Below, in pieces: positions 42,380-51,061 of a stretch of 64,000 nucleotides of DNA. The stretch spans positions 1-64,000 of the forward strand of contig JAZRNV010000156.1 in the NCBI GenBank assembly GCA_045648425.1. The letters are read 5' to 3'. Under the pieces are notes generated by a model that saw only the letters and a program-made list of their open reading frames with translations, ran no database searches and had not been told where the DNA came from. The position numbers and the translations under genes are program-made. The stretch comes from RGIG2206 sp045648425 (lineage in GTDB: Bacteria; Bacillota; Clostridia; Oscillospirales; Acutalibacteraceae). The first letter of the stretch is position 1. Each line of letters starts with the position of its first letter.

Positions 42380-43264
42380 TTAATTTTTTTTAATTTTTTT
42401 ATCAATTAGTCGTCTTACCTCATCATTAGTGAACTTATATTCTGAATTACAAAAATGGCAACACACCTCTGTCACCTGCTGTTCATCAACAATAGACTGC
42501 AATTCTTCAACAGATAAAGATAGCAATACACGCTCTGTACGTTCTCTTGAGCAATTACATCTATATTCTGCAAAGCCCTCATCAAGCACCTCAACATCAA
42601 ACTCAGATAGTGCTGACTTAACAATATCTTCGAGAGACATCCCCATATCCATCATTGAAGTAATGGGTTTAACGCTTTGAATGCTTTTTTCAACTTTTGT
42701 AATTATCTCATCATCAGCAGTAGGCAAAAGTTGAATTAAATATCCACCGGCAACTTTGACAGTTAAATCGGGATTAACCAAAACACCCAAAGCACAAACG
42801 GTAGGAATTTGCTCACTTGTAGCAAAATATGAAGTAATATCCTCGGCAATCTCTCCTGATACAAGAGGAACAACGCCAATATACGGCTCCTTCATGCCTA
42901 CGTCTTTTACAACACTTAGTTCACCGTTACCAATAGCACCGCCTACATCCAATTTTCCGTTAGGTTTAAGTGGAATCTCAACAATAGGTTGGTGGGGGCA
43001 AACCTTTACATTTCCATCTGCATCACTTACAGCACTGATCATTCTGGCGGGTCCATCTCCGCTTATTCGTAAGGTAACACTGCCGTTCTTGCTTTTTAAG
43101 GCAGCACCCATCATAGAGGCAGCAGTTGCCAATCGACCCATAGCAGCCGTAATAACAGCACTGGTGCAATGAATTTGCTCTGCCTTGCTTACAATATCAG
43201 TAGAATCTATAGCCATAGCTGTAACACAGCCGTCTGACGTAATACATCTAATAATTCTGCCCAT
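42380..43264 (-). CDS. hslO: Hsp33 redox-regulated chaperone
   Basis: A 294-aa holdase chaperone activated by oxidative unfolding in the cytoplasm. The substrate-binding domain shows GPARMISAVSDADGNVK and GGAIGNGELSVVKD. The C-terminal zinc switch has the four cysteines as CNC (near residue 237) and CCHFC (near residue 268). Length is normal. Its ATG overlaps the methyltransferase stop (taATG), so the two are translationally coupled. Confidence 0.96.
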   Translation of the reverse strand: MGRIIRCITSDGCVTAMAIDSTDIVSKAEQIHCTSAVITAAMGRLATAASMMGAALKSKNGSVTLRISGDGPARMISAVSDADGNVKVCPHQPIVEIPLKPNGKLDVGGAIGNGELSVVKDVGMKEPYIGVVPLVSGEIAEDITSYFATSEQIPTVCALGVLVNPDLTVKVAGGYLIQLLPTADDEIITKVEKSIQSVKPITSMMDMGMSLEDIVKSALSEFDVEVLDEGFAEYRCNCSRERTERVLLSLSVEELQSIVDEQQVTEVCCHFCNSEYKFTNDEVRRLIDKKIKKN

Positions 43265-43998
43265 TATTTCTTCCTCATTACATAAATTATTCTTTGAGTG
43301 TCTTTTTTGACCTCGTCTTGTGTCATATCAGAATATACTGCTTCGATGACAAATCCTGCATCTTCACCAAATTTAACAAGCTCGTCATGTGAATAATAGC
43401 GCTCTGTAAACTCTTCAGAGCTGCGTATATATGAATCTTCTTTCTTATTAAAAAAATCAAGAAAAATATCAGTATAAGGATAATCAAAGCTGTTTTGCCA
43501 AACGCAATACACATCCTCTTCATCTATTACAAAAGTGTTATTGGAAAGTATGTACTGATGCTTATGTAAAGAGTTTACATCAAAAATAAACAAGCACCCT
43601 TGCTCTAAAAACAAACTGACTCTATTAAACGCTAGCCGGAGCTCATCGGCATCAACAATATGATTTATGCTATCAAGAGTACAAACAGCACCTTGAACGG
43701 TGCCGAACAAATCAAGTTCGTCAGCTCTTTGACAAATGCAAAGTAAATCGACATTAGCATTTTTAGCTTTTTCATTGGCTACACTAAGCATTTCGGCCGA
43801 TCCGTCAACCGATACAACTTCGCATCCGCGTTTAACCAGTTCCAATGAAAGAGAACCCGTGCCGCAGCATAAATCCAACACAATGTTGGGTTTTTTGTCA
43901 AATTTGCAAAAAAGCCCGAGCAGATAATCTGCGCGAGCTGAGTAATCACAATCTGTCATTAGTCGGTCATAAAAGTCGGCAAAAGAACCATATGACAT
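43264..43998 (-). CDS. Class I SAM-dependent methyltransferase, substrate unknown
   Basis: A 244-aa protein with the AdoMet-binding motif VLDLCCGTGSLSLELV near residue 42, followed by an acidic strand end VVSVDGSAEMLSVA, and VQGAVCTLDSINHI as the motif IV region. The N-terminus SYGSFADFYDRLMTDCDY is typical of a large uncharacterised group in Firmicutes. The substrate could be a small molecule or a protein; nothing in the sequence decides. It is in an operon with yerC upstream and hslO downstream. Confidence 0.88.
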   Translation of the reverse strand: MSYGSFADFYDRLMTDCDYSARADYLLGLFCKFDKKPNIVLDLCCGTGSLSLELVKRGCEVVSVDGSAEMLSVANEKAKNANVDLLCICQRADELDLFGTVQGAVCTLDSINHIVDADELRLAFNRVSLFLEQGCLFIFDVNSLHKHQYILSNNTFVIDEEDVYCVWQNSFDYPYTDIFLDFFNKKEDSYIRSSEEFTERYYSHDELVKFGEDAGFVIEAVYSDMTQDEVKKDTQRIIYVMRKK

Positions 43999-44002
43999 AC
44001 TA

Positions 44003-44293
44003 TTACTCTTCCCCTTTTAAGCGTGAAAACACAACAGAATAACCTTCTGCGCCGTCATTGATTGAACGATTTACACGACTGATTGTAGCAGTGCTTGCAC
44101 CGGTTTTTTCAACAATCTCGCTGTAAACCTTACCGTCAGTCAGCATACGAGCAACAACATAACGCTGAGCCATAGATTTTATTTCACGTATCGTGCATAA
44201 ATCCTTTAAAAAATTATAACACTCGTCTGCCGTTTCTAGGGTAAGCATACCCTCAAGCATACTATCAATAAAAGCATCGCGTTTAACAGCCAT
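44003..44293 (-). CDS. yerC: YerC/YecD family TrpR-like regulator
   Basis: A 96-aa all-helical protein of the Trp-repressor-like family. LKDLCTIREIKSMAQRYVVAR precedes the helix-turn-helix, whose recognition part is VEKTGASTATISRVNRSI. It probably binds DNA; targets and ligand are unknown. It is the first gene of the yerC-methyltransferase-hslO operon, with a good promoter directly upstream. Confidence 0.92.
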   Translation of the reverse strand: MAVKRDAFIDSMLEGMLTLETADECYNFLKDLCTIREIKSMAQRYVVARMLTDGKVYSEIVEKTGASTATISRVNRSINDGAEGYSVVFSRLKGEE

Positions 44294-44318
44294 ACAAGCA
44301 CCCCCTTAAATTTATCAC

Positions 44319-44347
44319 ATTTTAACACATTAAACTCTAAAAGTCAA
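44319..44347 (-). promoter_or_regulatory. Promoter of the yerC operon
   Basis: A minus-strand TTGACT (44342-44347) is 17 bp from TAAAAT (44319-44324), about 25 bp before the yerC start codon. Confidence 0.7.
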
Positions 44348-44424
44348 TATAACTATTTTTGTATTAAAGCTCATAATCGAGAAATACTAACTATATAAAA
44401 ATTCTTTTAAATTCGGTGACTTCT

Positions 44425-44601
44425 ATGCTAAACAAAAAAATCAACAAACTAATTTTATCGGCCCCGATAAAGGTAAGGTTTATGCGAAAATTAATTATTG
44501 CTCCCATTATTACTTCTGTCTTCATCTATTTAATTTATATTGTATTTGCTTTAATTGCAAAAAGAAAAATATTTAACATCTTTTTATCAAACAAAAACTA
44601 A
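44425..44601 (+). CDS. Possible small membrane peptide
   Basis: A 58-codon frame starts at ATG 44425 with GGTGA 5 nt upstream. Its middle is hydrophobic (KLIIAPIITSVFIYLIYIVF), one likely membrane span, between basic ends. The region is AT-rich, where such frames arise by chance, and nothing in it is recognisable. The rest of 44294-44758 holds only the divergent promoters for yerC and the gene at 44759. Confidence 0.22.
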   Translation: MLNKKINKLILSAPIKVRFMRKLIIAPIITSVFIYLIYIVFALIAKRKIFNIFLSNKN

Positions 44602-44676
44602 TTTGTTAACAATATATAAAGACAAAATGCACAACACTTTTAGTATTATTTTGTTATTAAAATGTCTCATCAGGAC

Positions 44677-44705
44677 TTGACATTGATTAATTAAAATTGT
44701 AGAAT
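44677..44705 (+). promoter_or_regulatory. Promoter of the membrane protein gene at 44759
   Basis: TTGACA (44677-44682) and TAGAAT (44700-44705) are spaced by 17 bp. Confidence 0.78.
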
Positions 44706-44758
44706 ATAGTTAGGTGTATATGTTATATCAATATAAAGTTTTGCGAGGTATCTGACAA

Positions 44759-45580
44759 ATGAATATTTTTCAATGTGAAAAAAACATTTTAATAGCAGCA
44801 ATTGTGGGCAGCGCAACTGCTATTATTTCTTTAGCTTTATTAATTTTGGTAAAAGCGTTGAAGCTTAAAAAGCTCAGTTTGCTTTACATATTTTCAGCTA
44901 TCAGTTTGGTTTCAACAATAGTTGCCACTTTGTTCAGCTATAACATTATAGTTGTTGTCGGTTACATAATTTCAATAATTTGCACCGGATTGCTGATTTC
45001 TCACACCTGCAATGTAAATCATTTTAACACAATTTACAAAATGGGTCCTGTGCATCTTTTCGGAAAGATTATGATTCCCCTCGCAATAATTTTCCAATAT
45101 TTCCGTCCTATGTTTGTATATTGCAAAGACGAAATGAGACTTCCCTATTACCGTTTACTTGCAGGTATCGGTCTTAAGTGTTACGATGCTCAACCTCGTA
45201 AATGGGGCGGCCCACTTATTAACTCAGAAGGTCTTTCTGCCTTTGATGTTAACTTTAAAGAAGCAAACTTTATGACTTACGTTGTTATTGTTGTAGCAGT
45301 AGCAGTTATGGCAATGCAGGTTTTACTTATTCTTCGTCAATTCAAAGACCCTGATAACGCTCGTGACTGGGCAGACATTGGCATCATAGCAACCTGTATC
45401 GGCACAATATTTGTTTACGGAATGTTTGATTCAACAAACCTCGGTATTTGCGATCCTAAATACGCAGAAAACCTAACTCTCACTATTCCCGTAATTGTTT
45501 GCTTGGGTCTTTTAAACCGTGTTCTATATTTTGAAAAAGTTGAAAACCTTTTAGATAAACTCTTTGTAAAAAAACAATAA
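44759..45580 (+). CDS. Polytopic membrane protein, unknown function
   Basis: A 273-aa protein with about six hydrophobic segments (roughly 12-32, 40-58, 64-84, 100-115, 172-190, 205-222 and 237-253, the weakest uncertain). A soluble stretch at about 120-165 reads YRLLAGIGLKCYDAQPRKWG. I do not recognise the family. Codon use looks normal and the gene has a consensus promoter and a strong terminator, so it is a real single-gene unit. AGGT lies about 9 nt before the start. No enzymatic motif is visible. Confidence 0.8.
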   Translation: MNIFQCEKNILIAAIVGSATAIISLALLILVKALKLKKLSLLYIFSAISLVSTIVATLFSYNIIVVVGYIISIICTGLLISHTCNVNHFNTIYKMGPVHLFGKIMIPLAIIFQYFRPMFVYCKDEMRLPYYRLLAGIGLKCYDAQPRKWGGPLINSEGLSAFDVNFKEANFMTYVVIVVAVAVMAMQVLLILRQFKDPDNARDWADIGIIATCIGTIFVYGMFDSTNLGICDPKYAENLTLTIPVIVCLGLLNRVLYFEKVENLLDKLFVKKQ

Positions 45581-45590
45581 TCATAAAAAA

Positions 45591-45619
45591 ATAAAGCCCT
45601 CACGCTGTGAGGGCTTTAT
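45591..45619. terminator. Bidirectional terminator between convergent genes
   Basis: The stem ATAAAGCCCTCAC/GTGAGGGCTTTAT has a 3-nt loop, with T-runs on both sides. It serves the plus-strand membrane protein gene and the minus-strand fumarase-like gene. Confidence 0.92.
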
Positions 45620-45625
45620 TTTTTA

Positions 45626-46153
45626 TCATCTAAAAACAGAATTACCGTTACAATCAATGGCAACGATAAGGGGGAATTCATCAAACTCCAGTTTTTTTAT
45701 CGATTCACAGCCCAAATCGTCAAAAGCAATAACCTCGCAAGATTTAATTGCTTGTGCAGCAAGAGCTCCCGCTCCACCGATAGCACAAAGATACACCGAC
45801 TTATTCTTCACAATTGAATCATAAACCTCTTGGCTACGGTCGCCCTTACCTATGGTCGCACACATGCCCATTGAATATAAACTCGGAGCAAACCTATCCA
45901 TACGTGATGATGTTGTCGGTCCGCAGCTTCCTATAGGTAAATGCTCAGGCGCAGGAGTAGGTCCTGCATAATACACAACGCTGTCATTAATTTCAAAAGG
46001 GAGCTTCTCTTCCCTTTCCATAAGCTCAAATATACGCTTGTGGGCGGCATCGCGAGCAGTATATACACAGCCCGACAAATATATCTTGTCACCTGCGCAA
46101 AGCTGCCCACACGCTTTTCTCAAGTCGCAGGATTTTAAATACAATTCTTTCAT
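45626..46153 (-). CDS. Class I fumarase / tartrate dehydratase beta subunit-like protein
   Basis: A 175-aa protein matching the beta domain of two-subunit class I hydro-lyases. KIYLSGCVYTARDAAHKRI lies near residue 25. PIGSCGPTTSSRMD lies near residue 73, and the C-terminal VIAFDDLGCESIKKLEF is the FumB-like end. In this class the alpha subunit carries the Fe-S cluster, but no alpha gene is adjacent; the upstream neighbour is an unrelated membrane protein overlapping by 4 nt. It therefore needs an alpha chain encoded elsewhere, or has another role. Substrate (fumarate/malate or tartrate) cannot be told. Confidence 0.87.
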   Translation of the reverse strand: MKELYLKSCDLRKACGQLCAGDKIYLSGCVYTARDAAHKRIFELMEREEKLPFEINDSVVYYAGPTPAPEHLPIGSCGPTTSSRMDRFAPSLYSMGMCATIGKGDRSQEVYDSIVKNKSVYLCAIGGAGALAAQAIKSCEVIAFDDLGCESIKKLEFDEFPLIVAIDCNGNSVFR

Positions 46154-46809
46154 ATTATAAACAAAAAAAACAACTCAAAAATTAATGAAAAACCCGACAC
46201 TGTGCCAAGAGGAATAAATATGGCAGGGGCTGCATTAACGCCACCCTTATAGCCCTCACGAATAGATTTATAAACTTCTTTATGATACAAGCTGTCACCA
46301 AACAACCCGCAAACAGCCCAAAAAACGAAGGACACAACTAAAAAGGTAAACCAGTAAATAAATATAAGTTTAAATAAATATGGGGCTGCTAAGTTCGCTT
46401 GGGCTTCAAAATTATAAGTATACAGAATATTCATCAACGAAGAAGTAGAAAAATAAACTATTACTCCGGAAATGAAGCAAAGCACTAAATTTATAGCATA
46501 AAGTATAAAATAGAGTTTATACATTTTTCTAAACAAAAACCAGAAAGGTCCCAAAAATATAGCAGCAAAGTTTTTTGAGATATAAAGCTTATTTTCGGGC
46601 TTAGACTTAAACAAATCAAAATATCTGTCAATGTTATGGCTTATGTAATTTCTTGCGTCATGACAAGATACTCCATCTGACAAATATTCACCGTCATCGG
46701 CATAAACAACATCAACAAAGCTGGTTCCGCAGTTGTGACAGTAGGTCTCGCTTTCTCTGCAAAGCACTCCACAATTATCACAATGGAAAAACATGCTTTT
46801 TTCAGACAT
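46150..46809 (-). CDS. Zinc-ribbon membrane protein (DUF2628-like)
   Basis: A 219-aa protein that begins with a zinc ribbon (CDNCGVLCRESETYCHNCG, two CxxC pairs). A soluble stretch follows, then three to four membrane spans (about 95-120, 150-172 and 195-217). The segment NFAAIFLGPFWFLFRKMYK before the first span is typical of DUF2628-type proteins. Function is unknown. GAGGTG lies 5 nt before the start. It is in an operon with the fumarase-like subunit, with no obvious shared role. Confidence 0.78.
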   Translation of the reverse strand: MSEKSMFFHCDNCGVLCRESETYCHNCGTSFVDVVYADDGEYLSDGVSCHDARNYISHNIDRYFDLFKSKPENKLYISKNFAAIFLGPFWFLFRKMYKLYFILYAINLVLCFISGVIVYFSTSSLMNILYTYNFEAQANLAAPYLFKLIFIYWFTFLVVSFVFWAVCGLFGDSLYHKEVYKSIREGYKGGVNAAPAIFIPLGTVSGFSLIFELFFLFII

Positions 46810-46869
46810 ATAACCACCTCATACCAATTATAATATATATATTTTTCAAAGTCAAGCAAGCATAGAAAA

Positions 46870-46894
46870 AGACCACCTGAAACAGGTGGTCTTT
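46870..46894 (-). terminator. Terminator of tRNA-Ala
   Basis: The stem AGACCACCTG/CAGGTGGTCT with loop TTT is followed by TTTTTC on the minus strand, directly after the tRNA. Confidence 0.88.
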
Positions 46895-46970
<76 letters not shown>

Positions 46971-46987
46971 GAAATTGGAACGAAATT

Positions 46988-47016
46988 ATATTATCACACA
47001 GCCAACAATAAGTCAA
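46988..47016 (-). promoter_or_regulatory. Promoter of tRNA-Ala
   Basis: A minus-strand TTGACT (47011-47016) is 17 bp from TAATAT (46988-46993). Confidence 0.72.
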
Positions 47017-47042
47017 GAGTTTTTTTAATTTTTTAACAAGAA

Positions 47043-48551
47043 TCAATAATTATAAATTACATCTGCATATGAAATTCCCAAAATCACCTGATTTAGATAG
47101 AGTGCATCAGCAGAATTAACTTCACCATCACCGTCGACATCAGCATTGGCCATGCTTGTGTCGCTTTCTTTACCAAGCAAATTAATACTTAATATAGATA
47201 AATCGCTTAAAGTGATCAATCCATCGCCGTTAACATCGGCATTATACTGAATATTGTTTATATCAAGGTAATAATGAAGAGCATTTGTAAAATCTCCAGG
47301 GTTTTGAGAAATCACATAATCTAAAGCGCCGTCATCAGCGTGAATGTAATATACATAACCCTCAGACACATCAAAATCAGTTAAATAGAACGATTCGCCC
47401 AGCACAGTATCATAACAGTACAGTTTGTCTTGAGAATGATAGAGCATCCAGTTCTTCCACCAGGTAGCTGTAGACTGTCCTATTGTATAACAATAGCCGG
47501 GTTCACCCCAAACATCCCAACTTTCCTCTTGTGAACAGACAATCTTTTTGCCTTCTGAAGAAATTTCAACAACATCAATTGAACCTTCAGTGTTAGAAAC
47601 ATAATACCATTTATTATTATGAGGAGTAAGCTGAGTGTTTGTTTCAGTCCAAGCCCAATCATCGTAAGTGGTATCGGTGCATTGTTCTGTACTGTTATCA
47701 ATTCTTTCCCAATCATAATGGCCAAGGCGCTGGCTCATAGCAGTATCACTGTGAAGCATATAATCGTGATAAGTGTAGCCATCAGGCACACCAACCGGGT
47801 CATCCCAGGTAACATCAATATGATACCAATGATCGTCAAGCTTTACCAAATTCCACTGATGGTTCATAGATACACTGACAACAGAGACTGTTTCTACACC
47901 AAGCGCACGCATAATTTCAGTAAAAAGCAATGCATAACCCTGGCAAACTCCGCGTTTTTCAATAAGCATTGAATAAGAATCACGTATAGCGTTTTGGGGG
48001 TCATTTGCCAGGCCGTCGGAGTCATATTGATAATGTGTAGCCAGATAATCATTAACTGCAACGACAGCTTCAATGTCACTAAGAGAATCAAAATGCGCAA
48101 CAATAGCATTAATTCTGCTTTCATAATCAGCCATAACATAAGGCAATTGTTCAGCAGTATATTTATAAACGGGAACTAAAGCGGCAACGGTATTATCTGA
48201 ATAATAAGAATATCCAAAATAAGCACCAACATAAAACAAATCGGGATTATCATTATAAACCGAGGTGTAAACCCATACTATATCATCAATAGAAACATTA
48301 AATTCCGAAATGTCAATTTCTTCAGGAAGATTCTTCAATTCCCTATAAATATAATCATACAGCTCATCGGGGTACTTTTGAGGTATAAAAGCAACCTCTT
48401 CACCTGATTTAGTACCATCGCCGCTATCAGAATAAAGCGATATCACACCATTTGCAAAAGCAATTGATTCTGCGTTAGCTGAAAAAACAAAAACAGACGA
48501 TAACAAAACAGCTAAACAAATTATAAACGAAAGTTTTTTACAAATACGCAT
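47043..48551 (-). CDS. Secreted transglutaminase-like protein with C-terminal type I dockerin
   Basis: A 502-aa exported protein. The signal peptide covers about residues 1-27 (SFIICLAVLLSSVFVFSANA). A transglutaminase-like domain lies near residues 165-260, with the Cys in KRGVCQGYALLFTE, the His in VSMNHQWNLVKL and the Asp in YHIDVTWDDP. The C-terminus (about 432-495) is a dockerin with two Ca-binding repeats, ADVNGDGLITLSDLSIL and ADVDGDGEVNSADALYL. The dockerin would attach it to a cohesin on a scaffold or the cell surface. The domain may be a peptidase or crosslinker. No cohesin or scaffold gene lies in the window. Confidence 0.9.
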   Translation of the reverse strand: MRICKKLSFIICLAVLLSSVFVFSANAESIAFANGVISLYSDSGDGTKSGEEVAFIPQKYPDELYDYIYRELKNLPEEIDISEFNVSIDDIVWVYTSVYNDNPDLFYVGAYFGYSYYSDNTVAALVPVYKYTAEQLPYVMADYESRINAIVAHFDSLSDIEAVVAVNDYLATHYQYDSDGLANDPQNAIRDSYSMLIEKRGVCQGYALLFTEIMRALGVETVSVVSVSMNHQWNLVKLDDHWYHIDVTWDDPVGVPDGYTYHDYMLHSDTAMSQRLGHYDWERIDNSTEQCTDTTYDDWAWTETNTQLTPHNNKWYYVSNTEGSIDVVEISSEGKKIVCSQEESWDVWGEPGYCYTIGQSTATWWKNWMLYHSQDKLYCYDTVLGESFYLTDFDVSEGYVYYIHADDGALDYVISQNPGDFTNALHYYLDINNIQYNADVNGDGLITLSDLSILSINLLGKESDTSMANADVDGDGEVNSADALYLNQVILGISYADVIYNY

Positions 48552-48574
48552 TGGTACTCCCCCTTTTAATTCTA

Positions 48575-48602
48575 ATTATAGATAATTTAAATAGAATGTC
48601 AA
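48575..48602 (-). promoter_or_regulatory. Promoter of the dockerin protein gene
   Basis: A minus-strand TTGACA (48597-48602) is 16 bp from TATAAT (48575-48580), about 24 bp before the start codon. Confidence 0.75.
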
Positions 48603-48660
48603 TAAAGAAAATGTCACGCAAACAAGGTTTGCATACAATGTAATGAAAGGGGTGATATTT

Positions 48661-48963
48661 ATGTATGACACCATTCATATTATTAAAAGCGGCGATACTT
48701 TATACTCATTGGCAAAAATGTATCAAACACCTGTCGATGCCATAGCCAAAGCAAACGATATAAAAAATCCCGAAAATTTACAAATAGGACAACGTATAAT
48801 TATTCCGCAACTCGCCAGGCCGAACTGGTATGTAGTAAGATATGGTGACACCTTATACTCTATCGCAAGAAGGTTTTTTACATCTGTAGATAACATCTTA
48901 AAGTTAAACGATCTTCCGGATCCCGATTCAATATTCCCCGGAGAAATAATAAGAATACGATAA
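48661..48963 (+). CDS. Two-LysM protein
   Basis: A 100-aa protein made of two LysM repeats, HIIKSGDTLYSLAKMYQTPV and YVVRYGDTLYSIARRFFTSV, each ending in an I-P/I-R segment (RIIIPQL, EIIRIR). LysM binds N-acetylglucosamine polymers such as peptidoglycan. There is no signal peptide and no catalytic domain. It could be a spore coat or cortex protein, as several LysM-only clostridial proteins are, but this is inference. ATG at 48661 has AAGGGGTGAT upstream; an ATG at 48643 is less likely because the ribosome site would fall inside the gene. Confidence 0.85.
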   Translation: MYDTIHIIKSGDTLYSLAKMYQTPVDAIAKANDIKNPENLQIGQRIIIPQLARPNWYVVRYGDTLYSIARRFFTSVDNILKLNDLPDPDSIFPGEIIRIR

Positions 48964-48966
48964 AAA

Positions 48967-48993
48967 AAGAAGGCACCTCAGAAGTGCCTTCTT
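48967..48993. terminator. Bidirectional terminator between the LysM and lipoprotein genes
   Basis: The 10-bp stem AAGAAGGCAC/GTGCCTTCTT has a T-run on the plus strand and a T-run on the minus strand. Confidence 0.9.
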
Positions 48994-48995
48994 TT

Positions 48996-50642
48996 TTATC
49001 CTTTTTTGATGTAATTAACCATTTGCTCAGGAACTATGAAGTTTATAAATTTATTGCCGTTGGCCACAGCAATTATTTCAGTAATGGAGTAATATCCATT
49101 CGGCTTATTACTGTTGGCATATTCGTCATATATGGGAAGCTCTTCGGCATATTGATCAGCAGTCAAAGAAAAAACATAATATAACGGGTGTGTGCTTTCG
49201 GGTTCTAATTCACTAAGCAAATATTCAAATTCTGACAAAGATTCAACTTTTGTAAGTTTTAGAATCGGATCGCTTTTGGGCTTAGCATAAAATCCGTCTT
49301 GATTTGTAGAATGAACAGAAACCAGTCCATCGGCTTTAGAATAATTAATGTAAATATTATTCAAATCACTTTCAGTAAAACCATCAGCCACACTAACTCT
49401 CATACCGCATTCTGATAATAACTCATTATTAATTTCGTGCCATTTCTTATACAAATCATCAGGCATAGAATCGTAATTAATGAGAGACCAATCACCGGCA
49501 GATATTATCGAATCATCATTTTGCCTTGTGTTTAAGGAATACCACAACAATGTAGCAGGCGCCAAATGACTCAAAACAACAGGATACTGAATAGAAACAC
49601 AATATTCTTCTCTGTGTGCTTTACAAACAAAATAATTTTTATCGAAGGCATCCCCCAATGTGTCAGTGGATATCATCAACGAAAAATACACGTTACCTTT
49701 CTTTGGAGAGGCGTTATGTGTTTTGATTTTATCGGGAACATATGAGGTTTTAACAGATGAAAAAACTGTTGAATTGCCAAAGTTGGCCACCGAAATATTT
49801 CCAAATCCATTTTCACTGAACAAGGTGATATATTCAACACAATCGAAATCAGTGTAAACTACACCCGGATGCTTAAGCTTGGTTTGACTCAAAATACTTG
49901 AGGTAAATTCTAAACTCCAATCTTCTGTATAGGTTGGCAACATAAAAGCATCAAGGGCTATCGCATAATCAATAAATTGACTGTTTTCATTCAGTGAAAC
50001 AAAAGAGTGATTATTACTATCGATATCAATCATTTCAAATAATGTTCTGTATGCCTCTTCCTCGCTGGTAAACACACCTCTTATATCAATAATTTCTCTT
50101 GAATCTAAAAGCGAGAACTGCATTGCAACAGAGTAATCGATACACACTGCTCTTTCGCGTCTTACCGCATCATTCCATGCAGCACAAAACTCAAAAGTAT
50201 CGGGAGTATATAACACAAAAGTGTTAATATAATCACTAAAAAGTGATACAACCTCTTCAACTGAAACATCAGTAGAATATGCTCCTAGCTCATCGCACAT
50301 ATAATTCAACCAGAATCTGTCTTGTTCGTTTGAAACAAGATAAAGCGCCGCTGAATCATATTTAGCAACAACGCCTTGCATCTGACGTAAAAAAACAACA
50401 AGAGATTTTTCAAAATTGCTTATATCAACAACATAAATTTGTCGAGCAGATTTAAAGCTTGGGAACAAGTTTTCAATAATCTGCTCAGTTGTTTGTTTGT
50501 CTTGGTTGTGTATGTTTTGCGTTCCGTTGTTGTTGCTGGAATTTTTATCGCTGTTGTTATTGCCGCCACCACTGCAGCCCGAAAGCAACAGAATAACGAT
50601 AACTAATACAACGCTTAAAACCCGTTTAGTCAAAGCATACAC
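48996..50642 (-). CDS. Large secreted lipoprotein, GxGYxYP-like N-terminal region
   Basis: A 548-aa lipoprotein. The signal peptide ends in the lipobox VILLLSGCSGG with Cys near residue 23, followed by an Asn/Ser/Gly linker to about residue 45. Residues 65-200 (SARQIYVVDISNFEKSLVV, QGVVAKYDSAALYLVSN, INTFVLYTPDT) resemble the N-terminal region of GxGYxYP proteins, a carbohydrate-related family found in gut bacteria. The rest includes FYAKPKSDPILKL but no clear catalytic motif. The family link is a resemblance only. It is a single gene. Confidence 0.62.
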   Translation of the reverse strand: MYALTKRVLSVVLVIVILLLSGCSGGGNNNSDKNSSNNNGTQNIHNQDKQTTEQIIENLFPSFKSARQIYVVDISNFEKSLVVFLRQMQGVVAKYDSAALYLVSNEQDRFWLNYMCDELGAYSTDVSVEEVVSLFSDYINTFVLYTPDTFEFCAAWNDAVRRERAVCIDYSVAMQFSLLDSREIIDIRGVFTSEEEAYRTLFEMIDIDSNNHSFVSLNENSQFIDYAIALDAFMLPTYTEDWSLEFTSSILSQTKLKHPGVVYTDFDCVEYITLFSENGFGNISVANFGNSTVFSSVKTSYVPDKIKTHNASPKKGNVYFSLMISTDTLGDAFDKNYFVCKAHREEYCVSIQYPVVLSHLAPATLLWYSLNTRQNDDSIISAGDWSLINYDSMPDDLYKKWHEINNELLSECGMRVSVADGFTESDLNNIYINYSKADGLVSVHSTNQDGFYAKPKSDPILKLTKVESLSEFEYLLSELEPESTHPLYYVFSLTADQYAEELPIYDEYANSNKPNGYYSITEIIAVANGNKFINFIVPEQMVNYIKKG

Positions 50643-50732
50643 CTCCTAACATATTTTCAAACCATTCTAACATTTTTGAATGCAGTTTTCAACTACAATA
50701 TTGTAACAATTATCTGCAACAAAATTATCCTA

Positions 50733-50761
50733 TTGAATTTAATCTGATTTTTTGGTATATT
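50733..50761 (+). promoter_or_regulatory. Promoter of the TSCPD gene pair
   Basis: TTGAAT (50733-50738) and TATATT (50756-50761) are spaced by 17 bp, 30 bp before the start codon. Confidence 0.6.
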
Positions 50762-50790
50762 AATATAAAGGAAGTAAAGGAGAAAACATT

Positions 50791-51042
50791 ATGACATTTA
50801 CATATAAAACAAACGGCGTGTGTGCAAGACAAATCGAAATTACTGTTGAAAATGATATTGTTACCAAGGCAAAGTTTTTAGGTGGTTGCGCCGGCAACAC
50901 CCAAGGTGTATCCAGACTCGTTGAGGGATTACCGGTTGAGCAGGTAATATCAAAGCTCAAAGGCATAAGATGCGGCTTTAAAGCTACGTCCTGCCCCGAC
51001 CAGCTTGCAACCGCATTATCTCAATATATGAATGATAAATAA
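50791..51042 (+). CDS. TSCPD domain protein (TIGR03905-type)
   Basis: An 83-aa small protein. It matches the stand-alone TSCPD family, named for the motif seen here as FKATSCPDQLATALSQY. FLGGCAGNTQGVSRLVEG near residue 30 is the other conserved segment. The domain also occurs at the C-terminus of class II ribonucleotide reductases. The Cys residues (11, 34, 61, 68) could bind metal. Function is unknown. AAGGAG lies 8 nt upstream. Confidence 0.88.
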   Translation: MTFTYKTNGVCARQIEITVENDIVTKAKFLGGCAGNTQGVSRLVEGLPVEQVISKLKGIRCGFKATSCPDQLATALSQYMNDK

Positions 51043-51061
51043 ACCGCAAGGATTGATTGCT

